Translations under genes and position numbers: made by a program | Shown: one piece after another, positions 9,571 through 18,613 of the stretch | Layout: every line of letters begins with the position of its first letter | Numbering within the stretch: the first letter of the stretch is position 1 | Assembly (NCBI GenBank): GCA_006503475.1 | Contig: RSEH01000076.1 | Location: 106,453 to 170,452, forward strand | Length of the DNA: 64,000 nucleotides | Reading direction: 5' to 3' | Origin: Stentor roeselii | Taxonomy: Eukaryota > Ciliophora > Heterotrichea > Heterotrichida > Stentoridae | Notes under the pieces: model-generated | The model's database searches: none | What the model saw: only the letters and a program-made list of their open reading frames with translations | Told to the model about the DNA's origin: nothing

Positions 9571-11139
9571 TTATTTACATTCGTCTCTTTCAGCTTCGGA
9601 GAATAAGATATTGAAACTTTTACGATTCCATTTATCCTGTTCTTCTAAGTAAGTGGAAGGCCCGGTTGGTTTTTTCTCTTTAAATCTATCCTCTTGAGCT
9701 ACTATCACTTTTTTAGATGGATTTTTATTCTTGGAGTTGTAAGTGCCTGGCCCTGGAAGAGCTGCTTTTTTCCTTAACTCTTTTTCGTTGAATCTCTGAG
9801 CCCTGCTTGCAAAGGCCAGGTCCATCTCACTCCTACATCTAGTAACTTTAGAAAGAGTAGGGTGTAAGCTACTTGTTTTCTTTTGTACAACCTGAAAAGC
9901 CGACCTGGTTTCATAACTTCCAGGAGGAGGAGCGACGGGTTTTACACTATTCCCCCGGTTTGACTTGCTCAGAAAAACCGCATGCGGTTTTTCATAAACA
10001 CACGAATAAGACCCTAAACGTTTTTCGTTTTCTGGGTAATGACCGGGTCCTGGAGTTTTTTCAGTTTTTTTATGCACAAAACGCTTTTCAGAGCTTCCAA
10101 AGACACCTTGTTTTCCCCAGGTCTTCTTGCTTAGGTCTTCGACTAAATCTGTCTTTTTGTATTGACCTGGACCTGGAGTTGAAGATGATGAGTAATGAAA
10201 TCTTGAGTTACTTGATGCGAAGGCTGCTGAAGAACCTGCCTTTTCTTTTGGAACTTCTGAGTAAGAGTAGTGGCCTGGACCTAAATCACTTGCTTCACGT
10301 TTGTGGGAAAATCGTTTTGAACTGCTGCCGAAGTTCTGGTATTTTGATGGTCTTGGCTTTTGGGTCGATTTTGTGATCTCATAGTGACCAGGTCCAAGCG
10401 GGTTGTTATCCTTTACTTCAAGAAGATCCTCTTTAAACCTGCTCATAAATACAGCACTTTGCTTGAACTTGTATAAAGGTCCCATCTTAAGTTGTTCTTC
10501 TGAATAACACCCAGGGCCGAGGTCAGGTCCAGTTGTTTCTGATTGACCTAAAGATCTTTTAGAAGAAGTTTTATGCCACTTGGGCCCTTTTTCATTTCTT
10601 TCATTAGAAACAGTGTAATGTCCAGGCCCTATTGAATCTTTTTTGGTCCCTGAGTAAGTCTTTTCGGGATTCTTTTGCATTATCAGCTCTCCTGTACTGG
10701 TCTCATCGTAGCCGAAGGTCTGGTGGCCGGCTGGGATTGATGGGGCGCTCGGGACACGAGTCCAAGCTGCTGAGTTAGGGTTTTTTGAACGCTTTTTAGA
10801 AACTTTCCAGGTATCTCTGGCGTTGTAGTGACCTGGACCTGGTAGCTGTTCTCCGGAAGGGATTGGAAGACGAGGGTTCTGATTTGCAAAAGATGATGAA
10901 AATTTAGAGCTACCGTATTGATCTATTGTTTGAGGAGCTGATGATGTAATTGGGTTATATGATCCAGGGCCAGGTGTGAATGACTCGCCAAATTTTAAGA
11001 ATTTTCGATCAGAAGTTGAAGCAAAAGGTGCAAAGCTAGGATTAGAAGAATAGCTCGAGGGATTGATATAAGCTCCTGGTCCTAACGTATTAGAGTTACT
11101 ATCATGAAGTTTTCTATCTGCCCTACTAACAAAAGCCAT
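9571..11139 (-). CDS. Long SHIPPO/STPGR-repeat (CIMAP/ODF3-like) protein
   Basis: 522 residues counted from the ATG at 11139 (MAFVSRADRK); the frame is open further upstream but without an ATG. About twelve Pro-Gly-Pro-Gly-x-Tyr turns recur every 35-50 residues: LGPGAY, TPGPGSY, LPGPGHY, IGPGHY, LGPGCY, LGPGHY twice, TPGPGQY, TPGPGHY, PPPGSY, LPGPGTY and TGPSTY. Between them is basic Ser/Lys-rich linker, often with the F-x-S-x-x-x-R/K-F motif that alternates with the repeats in SHIPPO proteins. Proteins of this class bind along microtubules inside or on axonemes. High confidence for class, lower for exact role. Confidence 0.9.
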   Translation of the reverse strand: MAFVSRADRKLHDSNSNTLGPGAYINPSSYSSNPSFAPFASTSDRKFLKFGESFTPGPGSYNPITSSAPQTIDQYGSSKFSSSFANQNPRLPIPSGEQLPGPGHYNARDTWKVSKKRSKNPNSAAWTRVPSAPSIPAGHQTFGYDETSTGELIMQKNPEKTYSGTKKDSIGPGHYTVSNERNEKGPKWHKTSSKRSLGQSETTGPDLGPGCYSEEQLKMGPLYKFKQSAVFMSRFKEDLLEVKDNNPLGPGHYEITKSTQKPRPSKYQNFGSSSKRFSHKREASDLGPGHYSYSEVPKEKAGSSAAFASSNSRFHYSSSSTPGPGQYKKTDLVEDLSKKTWGKQGVFGSSEKRFVHKKTEKTPGPGHYPENEKRLGSYSCVYEKPHAVFLSKSNRGNSVKPVAPPPGSYETRSAFQVVQKKTSSLHPTLSKVTRCRSEMDLAFASRAQRFNEKELRKKAALPGPGTYNSKNKNPSKKVIVAQEDRFKEKKPTGPSTYLEEQDKWNRKSFNILFSEAERDECK

Positions 11140-11265
11140 AATGTTATAATTTAAACCAAGATCAATCATCCTTTCATACAAGTGACCCCAATCCTTAAAA
11201 CTTTACATCATAAATTTTTCTACCCAACTAAAAAGGTCATTATATTATAACCAAAACTCCATCAA

Positions 11266-12906
11266 TCATCCATTCTTATAAACAGGTCCACATCCTGCTT
11301 CAGGCAAGTTATCTTCAATCATTTCCGCGACACTTTTAATACCACAAGCTCCACAAACAATACATTTGCTAGAATCAATCAACAATTTCCCTTCATCATA
11401 TCTAAAAACTCCTGTAGGGCAAAGTTTTTCTTCAAGTCCATCAAATTTCGCAAAAGAAAGTTTCGGTCCAAATTCTTTATCTTTTTTCACTTTGATAAAA
11501 CTCGGCTGTGAAGTCATCAAAAGTCCAGTTCTCAAGCGACTGTCCTTTTTCTCCACATTAATCTTTCCATCTTTCCGATCATATTCAATTTTTTTCTCTT
11601 TTTCTACATTAAAAGTATTTTGCGAAGCTGGAAAATTATCTCCTCTGACACTAGTCTCAATAAAACTACCAGATTTCCGTGAGGCACTCTCCCAATTAAA
11701 CCACGAGTAAAAAATCCCAAAGTACCAAGAATGATTGAAAGCTTGTCTCATATTCCTGACCTTAAACAACTCATCAAAAACCCAAGAATTCAAGTATCTA
11801 AGATAAAACTCATTCAAATCACGAGAACCTTCCCCCCACTTTTCAAAAATCACTTCAGCAGCAATGATTCCACTTTTCATAGCAAGATGTGCACCTTGAT
11901 AAGTAAGAGGATTATTAAGTCCTCCAGCAGATCCCAAGATAAGTCCTCCAGGGACAGAAAGTTTCGGAACACTGAAGAATCCTCCGTCTTCTACAATCTT
12001 AGCGCCGAATTCAAGACATTCGCCTTGAAGGAAGTCAGAGTAAAACTTATGAGACTTTAGTCTTTGAAACTCTTCATGAGGGTCGAGGTAAGGGCTGGAG
12101 TAGTCAAGACCTGCAATGAGCCCAACGTGGACTTTACCATCTTCAGTGAATAAAAAACCCCGGCCTCTTGATTTGCCCAGAGGCCATCCGAAAGTTTGAA
12201 TAGCTTTTCCAGGACTTATAGAGTCACTTTTCCAGACTTCTTTTAAACCAAGAGAATAAGTTTGCAGTTGAGATTCGTATTGAATGTTATGATATCCTAG
12301 AAGTTTGTACTTGTTTTTTACTTTTTCGGTTAGTTTTCCATGAGTTCCTTCTGCAAGCAACACGTATTTTGATACCAAGTGAAGAGCTTCTTGATATTTT
12401 TCACTTTTTGAACCATCTGGATTCAGCCCGACTTCTCCGGTGATGACTCCTTCGATGCCTCCGAATGAGTTGAAGATCAGGTCTTTTGCGGTGAATGACT
12501 CGAAGATTTGAATGTTGAAAGACTTTGCTATTTTACTGAGCCAGAGACAAAAAGATGAAAGACTTATGATGTAGTTGTTTTCGTCGAGTTTCCAGGGTGT
12601 TAGGACTGATGGAATTGAATATGATGAAGTTTTTGATAGGTAAAGGACTTGAGAGTCTGTCACTTTTGTTGATAATGGACTTCCCATTCGTTCCCAGTCA
12701 GGTAAAAGCTCGAAAAGGGCTCTGGGGTTAAAAGCGCAGCCAGAAAGAACATGTCCACCGACTTGACTTGCCTTTTCGAGGATACAGATTTCAAGAGAAG
12801 GGTTTAGTTGCTTCAATTTAATAGCGGCTGACAATCCAGCGATTCCTGCTCCAACAATAGTAACATCAAAGAAGACTTTTTCACTGATTGCAGCTAAGCT
12901 TTTCAT
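11266..12906 (-). CDS. ETFDH: Electron transfer flavoprotein-ubiquinone oxidoreductase (ETF-QO)
   Basis: 546 residues. It passes electrons from ETF (fatty-acid and amino-acid oxidation) to ubiquinone at the inner mitochondrial membrane. The N-terminal FAD motif is GAGIAG (19-24), followed by EKASQVGGHVLSG. A central ubiquinone/membrane region contains GGLNNPLTYQGAHLAMKSG. The C-terminal 4Fe-4S cluster ligands are all present (Cys496, 515, 518, 521: CIVCGAC), and the end GCGPVYKNG matches the family terminus. The protein is somewhat shorter than animal ETF-QO, mainly at the N-terminus, so the mitochondrial targeting signal must be very short. Stop codon TGA. Divergent from the gene at 12978 across 71 bp. 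Confidence 0.95.
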   Translation of the reverse strand: MKSLAAISEKVFFDVTIVGAGIAGLSAAIKLKQLNPSLEICILEKASQVGGHVLSGCAFNPRALFELLPDWERMGSPLSTKVTDSQVLYLSKTSSYSIPSVLTPWKLDENNYIISLSSFCLWLSKIAKSFNIQIFESFTAKDLIFNSFGGIEGVITGEVGLNPDGSKSEKYQEALHLVSKYVLLAEGTHGKLTEKVKNKYKLLGYHNIQYESQLQTYSLGLKEVWKSDSISPGKAIQTFGWPLGKSRGRGFLFTEDGKVHVGLIAGLDYSSPYLDPHEEFQRLKSHKFYSDFLQGECLEFGAKIVEDGGFFSVPKLSVPGGLILGSAGGLNNPLTYQGAHLAMKSGIIAAEVIFEKWGEGSRDLNEFYLRYLNSWVFDELFKVRNMRQAFNHSWYFGIFYSWFNWESASRKSGSFIETSVRGDNFPASQNTFNVEKEKKIEYDRKDGKINVEKKDSRLRTGLLMTSQPSFIKVKKDKEFGPKLSFAKFDGLEEKLCPTGVFRYDEGKLLIDSSKCIVCGACGIKSVAEMIEDNLPEAGCGPVYKNG

Positions 12907-12977
12907 CTAATGAAACTTTTATTCAATAATAAAGAATCTCGAAATAAAACTTTAAATAAGAGAAATTTATTATAAAA

Positions 12978-13649
12978 ATGTCTAGACTTGTCCTCAGCTC
13001 TCCAATGCCTGTTCGTCCAGAGTCCTCTAAAGAAGTTTCAGACTCGTTCAAATCACTAAAAAAAAGCTTGAAAGACACCCTAGAACGGCTTGAAACCATC
13101 GGAATCAGTGACTTCGAACCTCCAGATGAACTCATCACTTTAAAAGCTCAATTAGCCCAAAAAGAAAAAATCATTCAAGAGCAGTCAGTGATGATTGACA
13201 AGATGTCAAGTCAACTTTCAGTCTTAGTCGCTTCATCAAAGCCAACTACTGAAGTTCCAGTTGAGATGTCGAGATTGATTTCAAGTTGTTTGTTTAAAAT
13301 TCAAGACTTTCCAGATTTCGCTGAATCTTGCAAGATGAATGCGAATGACTTGAACTATTCGATTAAATCTAAAAGAAATGAAGTTGCTTTGATGAGTGTC
13401 TTGAATACTTTTAATGATTTTTTGGAATACTCGAAAAATAAGACGCCTTCGAGAGCTATGTTGATTGAATCGTTTGACTATAGGTCGCATGGGCAGAACT
13501 TGAATAATCAGTCTAGGACTTCGAGGTATTCGGACTTGGACCAAGAAATTAGTGACCAGAAGAAAATTTTTTCTAATCTTTGTAAGGAAATTGCACAAAG
13601 TTTGAACCCGGATCTTATGGAACTTGGCTCTGATTTGGATGAAAACTAG
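12978..13649 (+). CDS. Coiled-coil protein of unknown function
   Basis: 223 residues. A central coiled coil (about 45-85, with LKAQLAQKEKIIQEQ) is followed by a helical region and a Ser/Asn-rich tail. No catalytic or membrane signature. The start follows TATAAAA directly. Next to it, on the same strand, lies another coiled-coil/EF-like protein starting 68 bp after this stop, with an identical TATAAAAATG start context. Confidence 0.7.
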   Translation: MSRLVLSSPMPVRPESSKEVSDSFKSLKKSLKDTLERLETIGISDFEPPDELITLKAQLAQKEKIIQEQSVMIDKMSSQLSVLVASSKPTTEVPVEMSRLISSCLFKIQDFPDFAESCKMNANDLNYSIKSKRNEVALMSVLNTFNDFLEYSKNKTPSRAMLIESFDYRSHGQNLNNQSRTSRYSDLDQEISDQKKIFSNLCKEIAQSLNPDLMELGSDLDEN

Positions 13650-13717
13650 TATATAAATTCCTCTAAAATAACAAGTAGCCCCAAATAACCCTTCAAAAAA
13701 AATTTAAACTTATAAAA

Positions 13718-14809
13718 ATGGACCTAGATTTCCAAGATGACAACGACCCAGACACCGAATTCGAAGAAAAAATGCGTTTATCCTACCAAATCCACAAAGG
13801 TTCTCGTCCAAACTCCTCCCGTCCCGAAACAGCTTCACGTTTCCGTGAAGACCACGAGAAACTCCAATACCTTCTCCCATTCCAAGTCTACTCAAAGATC
13901 TCTTCCTTCATCTCCTCTGCAAAAGTCTCCAAGTCTCAACTGGCGAAGCTAGTAACAGAATACCCAAAATTCGAAAAATTTCAAAGTGCCTTCCGCGAGT
14001 TAGGCCTGGTCCTTTCAGACGAGGAGGTCCTTGTGATCTACAAAGACAACGGAAGTTCCAAGTCAGGTGTAATCCGCTTATCAGACCTTTACAATCGCAT
14101 CATCACTGAAGAAGAAGAACTAAACGACTCTCATCAGAAGCTTAAAGACGAAGCCGAAAAATTACTTCAAGACCCTCCAGTTAAAATGAATAAACAAAAA
14201 AGTGAATCCGCTGTAAGAAGACCTATCACTGGCTCTGTTCGATCACTTCAGTCAGCACAGTCATCAGCGAAGACCTTCAGGCCGAATACTGCTTCAGCGA
14301 ATAACCTGCCGAGGAAGAATTACTTGAAAGAGTCTAAAGCTCGACTTGAAAATGCTGATCGAGAAATCGCTCTTACTGTTGATCGATGTAAGAAGGAGTT
14401 TGAGTATGAATGTCTTCATAAAATGGGAGAGGCTAATGAAATTGCACAGAATTTAGAAATGCCTACTACTTTTAGAGCTGTTAAGAAAGAGGATGGTACT
14501 ACTAAGTGTCATGTTTATATGAATGATCAGTTTGTTGATGAAATCACTTTAGAGAATTTTGTTAGGGAATGGAGAAAATTGAAAAGGAAACAAAAACCGG
14601 CGATTAATTTACCAGCTCCTAAGGCAAAAATGGAAAATCAGGGAAAAGTGAATAAGAAAATGAGGCAGGATGAACTTAAGAAACTCTTGCTTGAAACTAA
14701 GGAACTTACTAATAAGTTGAAGGAACAGCTGAAGGTGTTGGAAAAACGGGGAGTTACTTATAGTTGTAATCATTCTTCAACTGTTGTGTTCTCAAATAAT
14801 TTATTTTAA
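13718..14809 (+). CDS. Degenerate EF-hand/coiled-coil protein
   Basis: 363 residues. Residues about 45-135 look like a pair of degenerate EF-hands: helices around FQVYSKISSF and LGLVLSDEEVLVIYKDNG, with a loop DNGSSKSGVIRLSD that lacks the full acidic set. Then come a Ser/Arg linker and a basic coiled coil at the C-terminus (KKMRQDELKKLLLETKEL). Such arrangements occur in flagellar proteins, but no orthologue is recognised. The coding strand shifts from strongly C-rich at its 5' end to strongly G-rich at its 3' end, a textbook example of the composition pattern in this window. Confidence 0.7.
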   Translation: MDLDFQDDNDPDTEFEEKMRLSYQIHKGSRPNSSRPETASRFREDHEKLQYLLPFQVYSKISSFISSAKVSKSQLAKLVTEYPKFEKFQSAFRELGLVLSDEEVLVIYKDNGSSKSGVIRLSDLYNRIITEEEELNDSHQKLKDEAEKLLQDPPVKMNKQKSESAVRRPITGSVRSLQSAQSSAKTFRPNTASANNLPRKNYLKESKARLENADREIALTVDRCKKEFEYECLHKMGEANEIAQNLEMPTTFRAVKKEDGTTKCHVYMNDQFVDEITLENFVREWRKLKRKQKPAINLPAPKAKMENQGKVNKKMRQDELKKLLLETKELTNKLKEQLKVLEKRGVTYSCNHSSTVVFSNNLF

Positions 14810-15104
14810 TTTAGAGAAGGATAGTGATGTTTGGTTTTAGTTTCTTTGGTTGAGATTTTAGGAATATTTTTAAGGAAAATTTTAGAAACATGGTTTTTGT
14901 TCTTTTTGGGTTTTTTTTTATTCTTAAAGATTTTTTAAATTATGATTCTAGTTTTAACTTATTAGCTACTCTGTAAGTTTATGAAAGTAGAAAAATTCTT
15001 CGTAACTCTTCTTTTAACAAAATTCAAAACTTACAATTTTCTTATAATTCAACAATCCTAGTGTCATTCCATTTTCTCTAACATTCACAATTCCACTAAT
15101 AAAA
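14810..15104. other. Spacer with sharp strand-composition change
   Basis: Non-coding. The first half is G/T-rich on the top strand (one line from 14821 has 14 G and 1 C); the last 100 bases are C/A-rich up to the start at 15105. Confidence 0.5.
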
Positions 15105-15695
15105 ATGCAAGAATCAAATCGGCCCAAAGTAGAAAATCTTACCCAAGACATTGATTCACTGCAAGGCCGGCCTCTTTCGATTCCGCAAACGAAGTTAAAT
15201 CATCGTAAAGAAGACTCTACATCAAATACTCAAAAATTAGATGAGTCTTCATTTGACATATCTCCTAATAGCAGTGGGGTTATGCTCCTAGAACAAATAG
15301 GTGAAATCAAACGCCTCTTCGAACAACAAGGACGAGAACTTGAAAATGTAGGTCACGCTTTTACTTCTCCTAACCAGGCTTCTGAAAGAATGAGAGAGAT
15401 TTTTGACAGTATAAACCGAGAGCCGTCAGTAAGCCTTTTAAATTCGAACTACGGCCAAAGTATGGTGTTAAATTTTCATGAGACATCCCGTCCGCTGATC
15501 TCTCCAGTATCAAACGACTTCGAAGGTTCACTATTTGCCAGTTCCCTAATGTCAATGAGCGACTACCAACTAGATGAGATGAAGCCGATGATGGACAGTT
15601 CTCTTTTCGTCTATTTCCTGAGGAAAAAGTGGAGAAAGTGGGAAGCAAGCAAAAGGTTCTTTTATATGTCACATATTTTAGGGCTTAGAATTTAA
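15105..15695 (+). CDS. Hypothetical protein
   Basis: 196 residues, mostly polar and likely disordered, with a short helical segment (about 65-85, IGEIKRLFEQQGRELENV). It ends in an aromatic and basic tail, YFLRKKWRKWEASKRFFYM, that could be an amphipathic membrane- or calmodulin-binding helix. No family recognised. Convergent with the cytochrome b5 gene, 33 bp between stop codons. Confidence 0.6.
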   Translation: MQESNRPKVENLTQDIDSLQGRPLSIPQTKLNHRKEDSTSNTQKLDESSFDISPNSSGVMLLEQIGEIKRLFEQQGRELENVGHAFTSPNQASERMREIFDSINREPSVSLLNSNYGQSMVLNFHETSRPLISPVSNDFEGSLFASSLMSMSDYQLDEMKPMMDSSLFVYFLRKKWRKWEASKRFFYMSHILGLRI

Positions 15696-15728
15696 ATTAA
15701 TTGAATGCTCTGTAGGCTAATCTATTTG

Positions 15729-16157
15729 TTAACTTAAAGAGACTGTAGAATAATTTCTTTCCAAGACTCCGACTTGAAGTTTCCCAATCAAAGTCTCGAT
15801 ATTAACCCAAGGATGATATCTTTTAAAGAAGTTACTTCCGTCTTTTCCTGCACAAGACATGATTATTTTTCCACCTGGGTGGTAGTTCAAATAAAGAGTC
15901 ATGTCATAAACTTTACCGTCAAGGATGATCCAAGCGTCAGTCTCTGTATTGTGCTTTGAAACCTCTTCTAATGAAAAGACTTCGAAAGGACGTCCTTGGC
16001 GAAGAAGAGGGTCCGCGTTTGACTCCATCATTCGGATGAACTCGAATTGGGGCTTCGATGCTTTTGATTTTCGATGAGGATTTGAATGGGTCGGCTCTGG
16101 AACGTTTAAGAAGGATACGTGAGATGGGGGCTTGGGTACTTTGAACTCTTCTTCCAT
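15729..16157 (-). CDS. Cytochrome b5-domain protein, NCB5OR-like
   Basis: 142 residues with one cytochrome b5 haem-binding domain (about 57-136). Both axial histidines are present: His93 in YHPGG and His115 in YHPW. The HPWVNIE form after the second ligand, and the preceding ESNADPLLRQGRP segment, resemble the b5 domain of NCB5OR (CYB5R4) rather than microsomal b5. There is no C-terminal membrane anchor and no reductase domain in this gene, so it would be a soluble electron carrier needing a separate reductase. The gene upstream on the same strand ends 8 bp before this start. Confidence 0.88.
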   Translation of the reverse strand: MEEEFKVPKPPSHVSFLNVPEPTHSNPHRKSKASKPQFEFIRMMESNADPLLRQGRPFEVFSLEEVSKHNTETDAWIILDGKVYDMTLYLNYHPGGKIIMSCAGKDGSNFFKRYHPWVNIETLIGKLQVGVLERNYSTVSLS

Positions 16158-16165
16158 TTAGGTTA

Positions 16166-16756
16166 TTAATTAACTCCTGATGATTTCTTTGATGATAGGT
16201 CGATTTTTAGCATTCTTAATTCTTTTGATAGAGACTCGTTTTTCTTTTGCTCTCGTAACATTATACGTTCTAGGTCACTTGCTTTTTTGTTGCTTATGAA
16301 AAGATGCTCTTGCAACTCTTCTAGATGGGTTGAGGTTAAAGAATGAGGGAATTCGCTATCTTCTCCATCCTTCCTAAACCCATTAAAAGTCTCACTATTC
16401 AAAATCTCAATCATCTGCTGCAGTCCTTTTTCAATCCCTCTATCCTCATTATTAAGTTTTTCAAAAGTCAAGAATTCTTTTTCAAGTTCTTTCTTCATCT
16501 GAGAAATCTGATCATTTTCAAAGTCAAGTTCTTGTCTAAACTCTTTATTTCTTTTAGCCTCTTCTTCAGCTTTATTTTTTTTTACACGGTACCTTCTCTT
16601 ATATCTGAGATATTTCTGTTGAAGTGAATTAACTTCTTTATTTTCTTCAGTTTCCTGCATTTCAATGACGAACTTCCTGCTAAACTTAACTTTTTGACAA
16701 GGACTTGCAGAGACTCCAGTGCTAATGTTTGACTTTGGGCTTCCTTTACAATTCAT
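16166..16756 (-). CDS. Coiled-coil protein
   Basis: 196 residues. A Ser/Thr N-terminus (about 1-35) is followed by near-continuous charged helix (LQQKYLRYKRRYRVKK and KKELEKEFLTFEKLNNED) to residue 185, ending in a Ser-rich tail. Likely a structural coiled coil; no family assigned. It sits in a same-strand run with gaps of 8 bp (to cytochrome b5) and 23 bp (to the RING gene). A sharp top-strand switch from G-rich to C-rich occurs in the gene near 16350. Confidence 0.7.
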   Translation of the reverse strand: MNCKGSPKSNISTGVSASPCQKVKFSRKFVIEMQETEENKEVNSLQQKYLRYKRRYRVKKNKAEEEAKRNKEFRQELDFENDQISQMKKELEKEFLTFEKLNNEDRGIEKGLQQMIEILNSETFNGFRKDGEDSEFPHSLTSTHLEELQEHLFISNKKASDLERIMLREQKKNESLSKELRMLKIDLSSKKSSGVN

Positions 16757-16779
16757 TATTACTAACTATTAAAATTCAT

Positions 16780-18426
16780 TCATGAACAACTTTTACAGTA
16801 AATTGAGTTTTTTTCATCAGATGAAAAAGATGCATGTCCTCTGAAGGTCTCATGTTTGCACTTGGTGCAAACAGTGAAAATAAGGAAGTTTAACTCGATT
16901 TTTTCTGATTGTTTCAAATATTTATCACAACCTTCACATTTGGAGGTCAAGGTTGAATTGTAAGCACATCCAAGGCAGAGGAAACAGGTTTCTGAATGAA
17001 GAGATATGCCGAAGTTTGAGTAAAATAATTTAGTGTAGGGATTTGATTGTCTTAAACAGCCTTGGCAGTCAAAGGTTTCACTTGAAATATCCTGGAAGAA
17101 CCATTCTGACCTGCAAATAGGACAATTTGTTTCATTGCTTCTAAATAAAGAGATTTGGCACTCAAGACAAGCATGAAAACAAGAATTTTCTTGATACCTT
17201 AATTTATTTTTTTTACAGATGCCGCATTTGACCTTCAATTTATTTTCTATTGAATTTATTTTAGAGAATCGTTCAATTTGAGTTTCATCTAATGAACAAA
17301 GACTTTTTAACTCTTCTTCTTCTTGTCGAGAGAAAGCTGAACGACAGTTTGGGCAACATTTGGACTTAGTTGAGTAATTACGTGATAACCTGACATTAGA
17401 CAACATCAGGATGACTTCTCTAATACAAGACTTGCACAAAATGCACTTACACCTAAGAACATGCAAATCTGAATTCTTTTTGCAACAAGAGCAGTTAACC
17501 CTCTGAATTTCCTCTACTTTTTCTTTTATTTCACTGTATTTTTCAATAAGATTCCTGCTAATCTTATTGAAAAGAGTCTGATTTCCCAAGACTTTTTCGA
17601 CATCAATAAAATCAACCAAAATACTCACAAATTGTTTTTTTCTTTGAGTGAGACTTTTTTGTTTTTGGATATTTTTAGGAAGCTCATTTTTCGGAATATT
17701 CAACGGAAGGAAGTTTGTGGCTGATTTTTGCGCTGAAATAACCACAAAATTCTGCTTTTTTATCGCCTGCTCTGTTGGCAGAAACTCATCTTGGCGGGCA
17801 GGAGGAGTTTTATAAGTATCAAATGAAAATGACTCAAATTTTGAATTTTCTGCTACTTTTAAAAAGTTTTCAGAAGCTTGTTGATTCCCTTTTCCAGAGA
17901 TTCCTGTGAAATTCGTAGGAGGGTTAAAAGGTTTTTTTAAATTAGGTGAAATATTCACAACACTTGGTAATCCTGCAGGACTTACTTTACTTTGTATGGC
18001 ATCTGGAAGGTTTGATCGAGGTGAAAAGGGTTGACCTGGTAGTTTTCCTTGTTTGTTTAATAATTGAGGTGGAGGGTAATCTGTTTTTATAAGCTGAGGT
18101 GGTACTGAATACTTGGGCAGTGATTGTTTGTTCTCTTCAATGCTAGCTGATAAAAGATTAACAACTCCTTGGTTCAAGGTGTTCTGAGGTGTCATTAAAG
18201 ATGAACTAGGACCTGAATTCCCAGTCATCTTGAAAGGATTAGGCTTGTTATCTTCAGAAATTTTAATATTTTTGTTAAAATTCATTCCTATCTGGTAACT
18301 GGCACCGATTCTTTTAGCTTCTTGAATATTTGAGCTATAAAGGATATCAGGGTGCAAAGAATCATAATTCAAGTCTTTTTGTCCTGCCACAGGAGTCTCG
18401 TGATCTAAATCACTATCGCTCTCCAT
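16780..18426 (-). CDS. Triple-RING-like zinc-finger protein
   Basis: 548 residues. Residues 1-260 are a Pro/Asn/Ser-rich disordered region. A helical segment (about 262-310) leads into successive Cys-rich modules. Module 1 (312-361) is CSCC-x-CKCILCKSC-x-CCPNC. Module 2 (401-438) is CGIC-x-HACLEC-x-CPIC. A third Cys-rich block (454-548) has at least five CxxC pairs and one His. The CPxC endings are RING-like, so a ubiquitin-ligase role is plausible, although the histidine and cysteine spacing is not a canonical RING in every module. Stop codon TGA. The gene starts 26 bp from the tRNA-Lys 3' end. Confidence 0.75.
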   Translation of the reverse strand: MESDSDLDHETPVAGQKDLNYDSLHPDILYSSNIQEAKRIGASYQIGMNFNKNIKISEDNKPNPFKMTGNSGPSSSLMTPQNTLNQGVVNLLSASIEENKQSLPKYSVPPQLIKTDYPPPQLLNKQGKLPGQPFSPRSNLPDAIQSKVSPAGLPSVVNISPNLKKPFNPPTNFTGISGKGNQQASENFLKVAENSKFESFSFDTYKTPPARQDEFLPTEQAIKKQNFVVISAQKSATNFLPLNIPKNELPKNIQKQKSLTQRKKQFVSILVDFIDVEKVLGNQTLFNKISRNLIEKYSEIKEKVEEIQRVNCSCCKKNSDLHVLRCKCILCKSCIREVILMLSNVRLSRNYSTKSKCCPNCRSAFSRQEEEELKSLCSLDETQIERFSKINSIENKLKVKCGICKKNKLRYQENSCFHACLECQISLFRSNETNCPICRSEWFFQDISSETFDCQGCLRQSNPYTKLFYSNFGISLHSETCFLCLGCAYNSTLTSKCEGCDKYLKQSEKIELNFLIFTVCTKCKHETFRGHASFSSDEKNSIYCKSCS

Positions 18427-18444
18427 TTAATTTATAGATGATTT

Positions 18445-18452
18445 AAAAAAAA
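18445..18452 (-). terminator. RNA polymerase III oligo-T terminator
   Basis: Eight T residues on the minus strand begin immediately after the tRNA-Lys discriminator base, as expected for Pol III termination. Confidence 0.8.
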
Positions 18453-18525
18453 CGCCCACCGTGGGGCTCGAACCCACGACCACAAGGTTAAAAGCCTTGC
18501 GCTCTACCAACTGAGCTAGACGGGC
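18453..18525 (-). tRNA. tRNA-Lys (anticodon UUU)
   Basis: 73 nt without an intron. The acceptor arms GCCCGTC and GGTGGGC pair throughout, with G-U at two positions. The D-arm TAGCTCAGTTGGTAGAGC supplies the A box, the anticodon arm is CAAGG-CTTTTAA-CCTTG (anticodon TTT), and the T-arm GGGTTCGAGCCCC supplies the B box. The discriminator is G and CCA is not encoded. It lies between the triple-RING gene and VDAC. Confidence 0.97.
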
Positions 18526-18613
18526 TGAGAGCTTCTAAAGCTTTTTGCTTAAATAATAATGAAAGTACTTTTGAAACATCTTTATTTTTAAAAGATTTCT
18601 AACAACGCCATCA

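Noticed and set aside
9873-10376. 167-codon open frame opposite the long STPGR gene
   Set aside because: Antisense to twelve PGPGxY repeats; no independent support.
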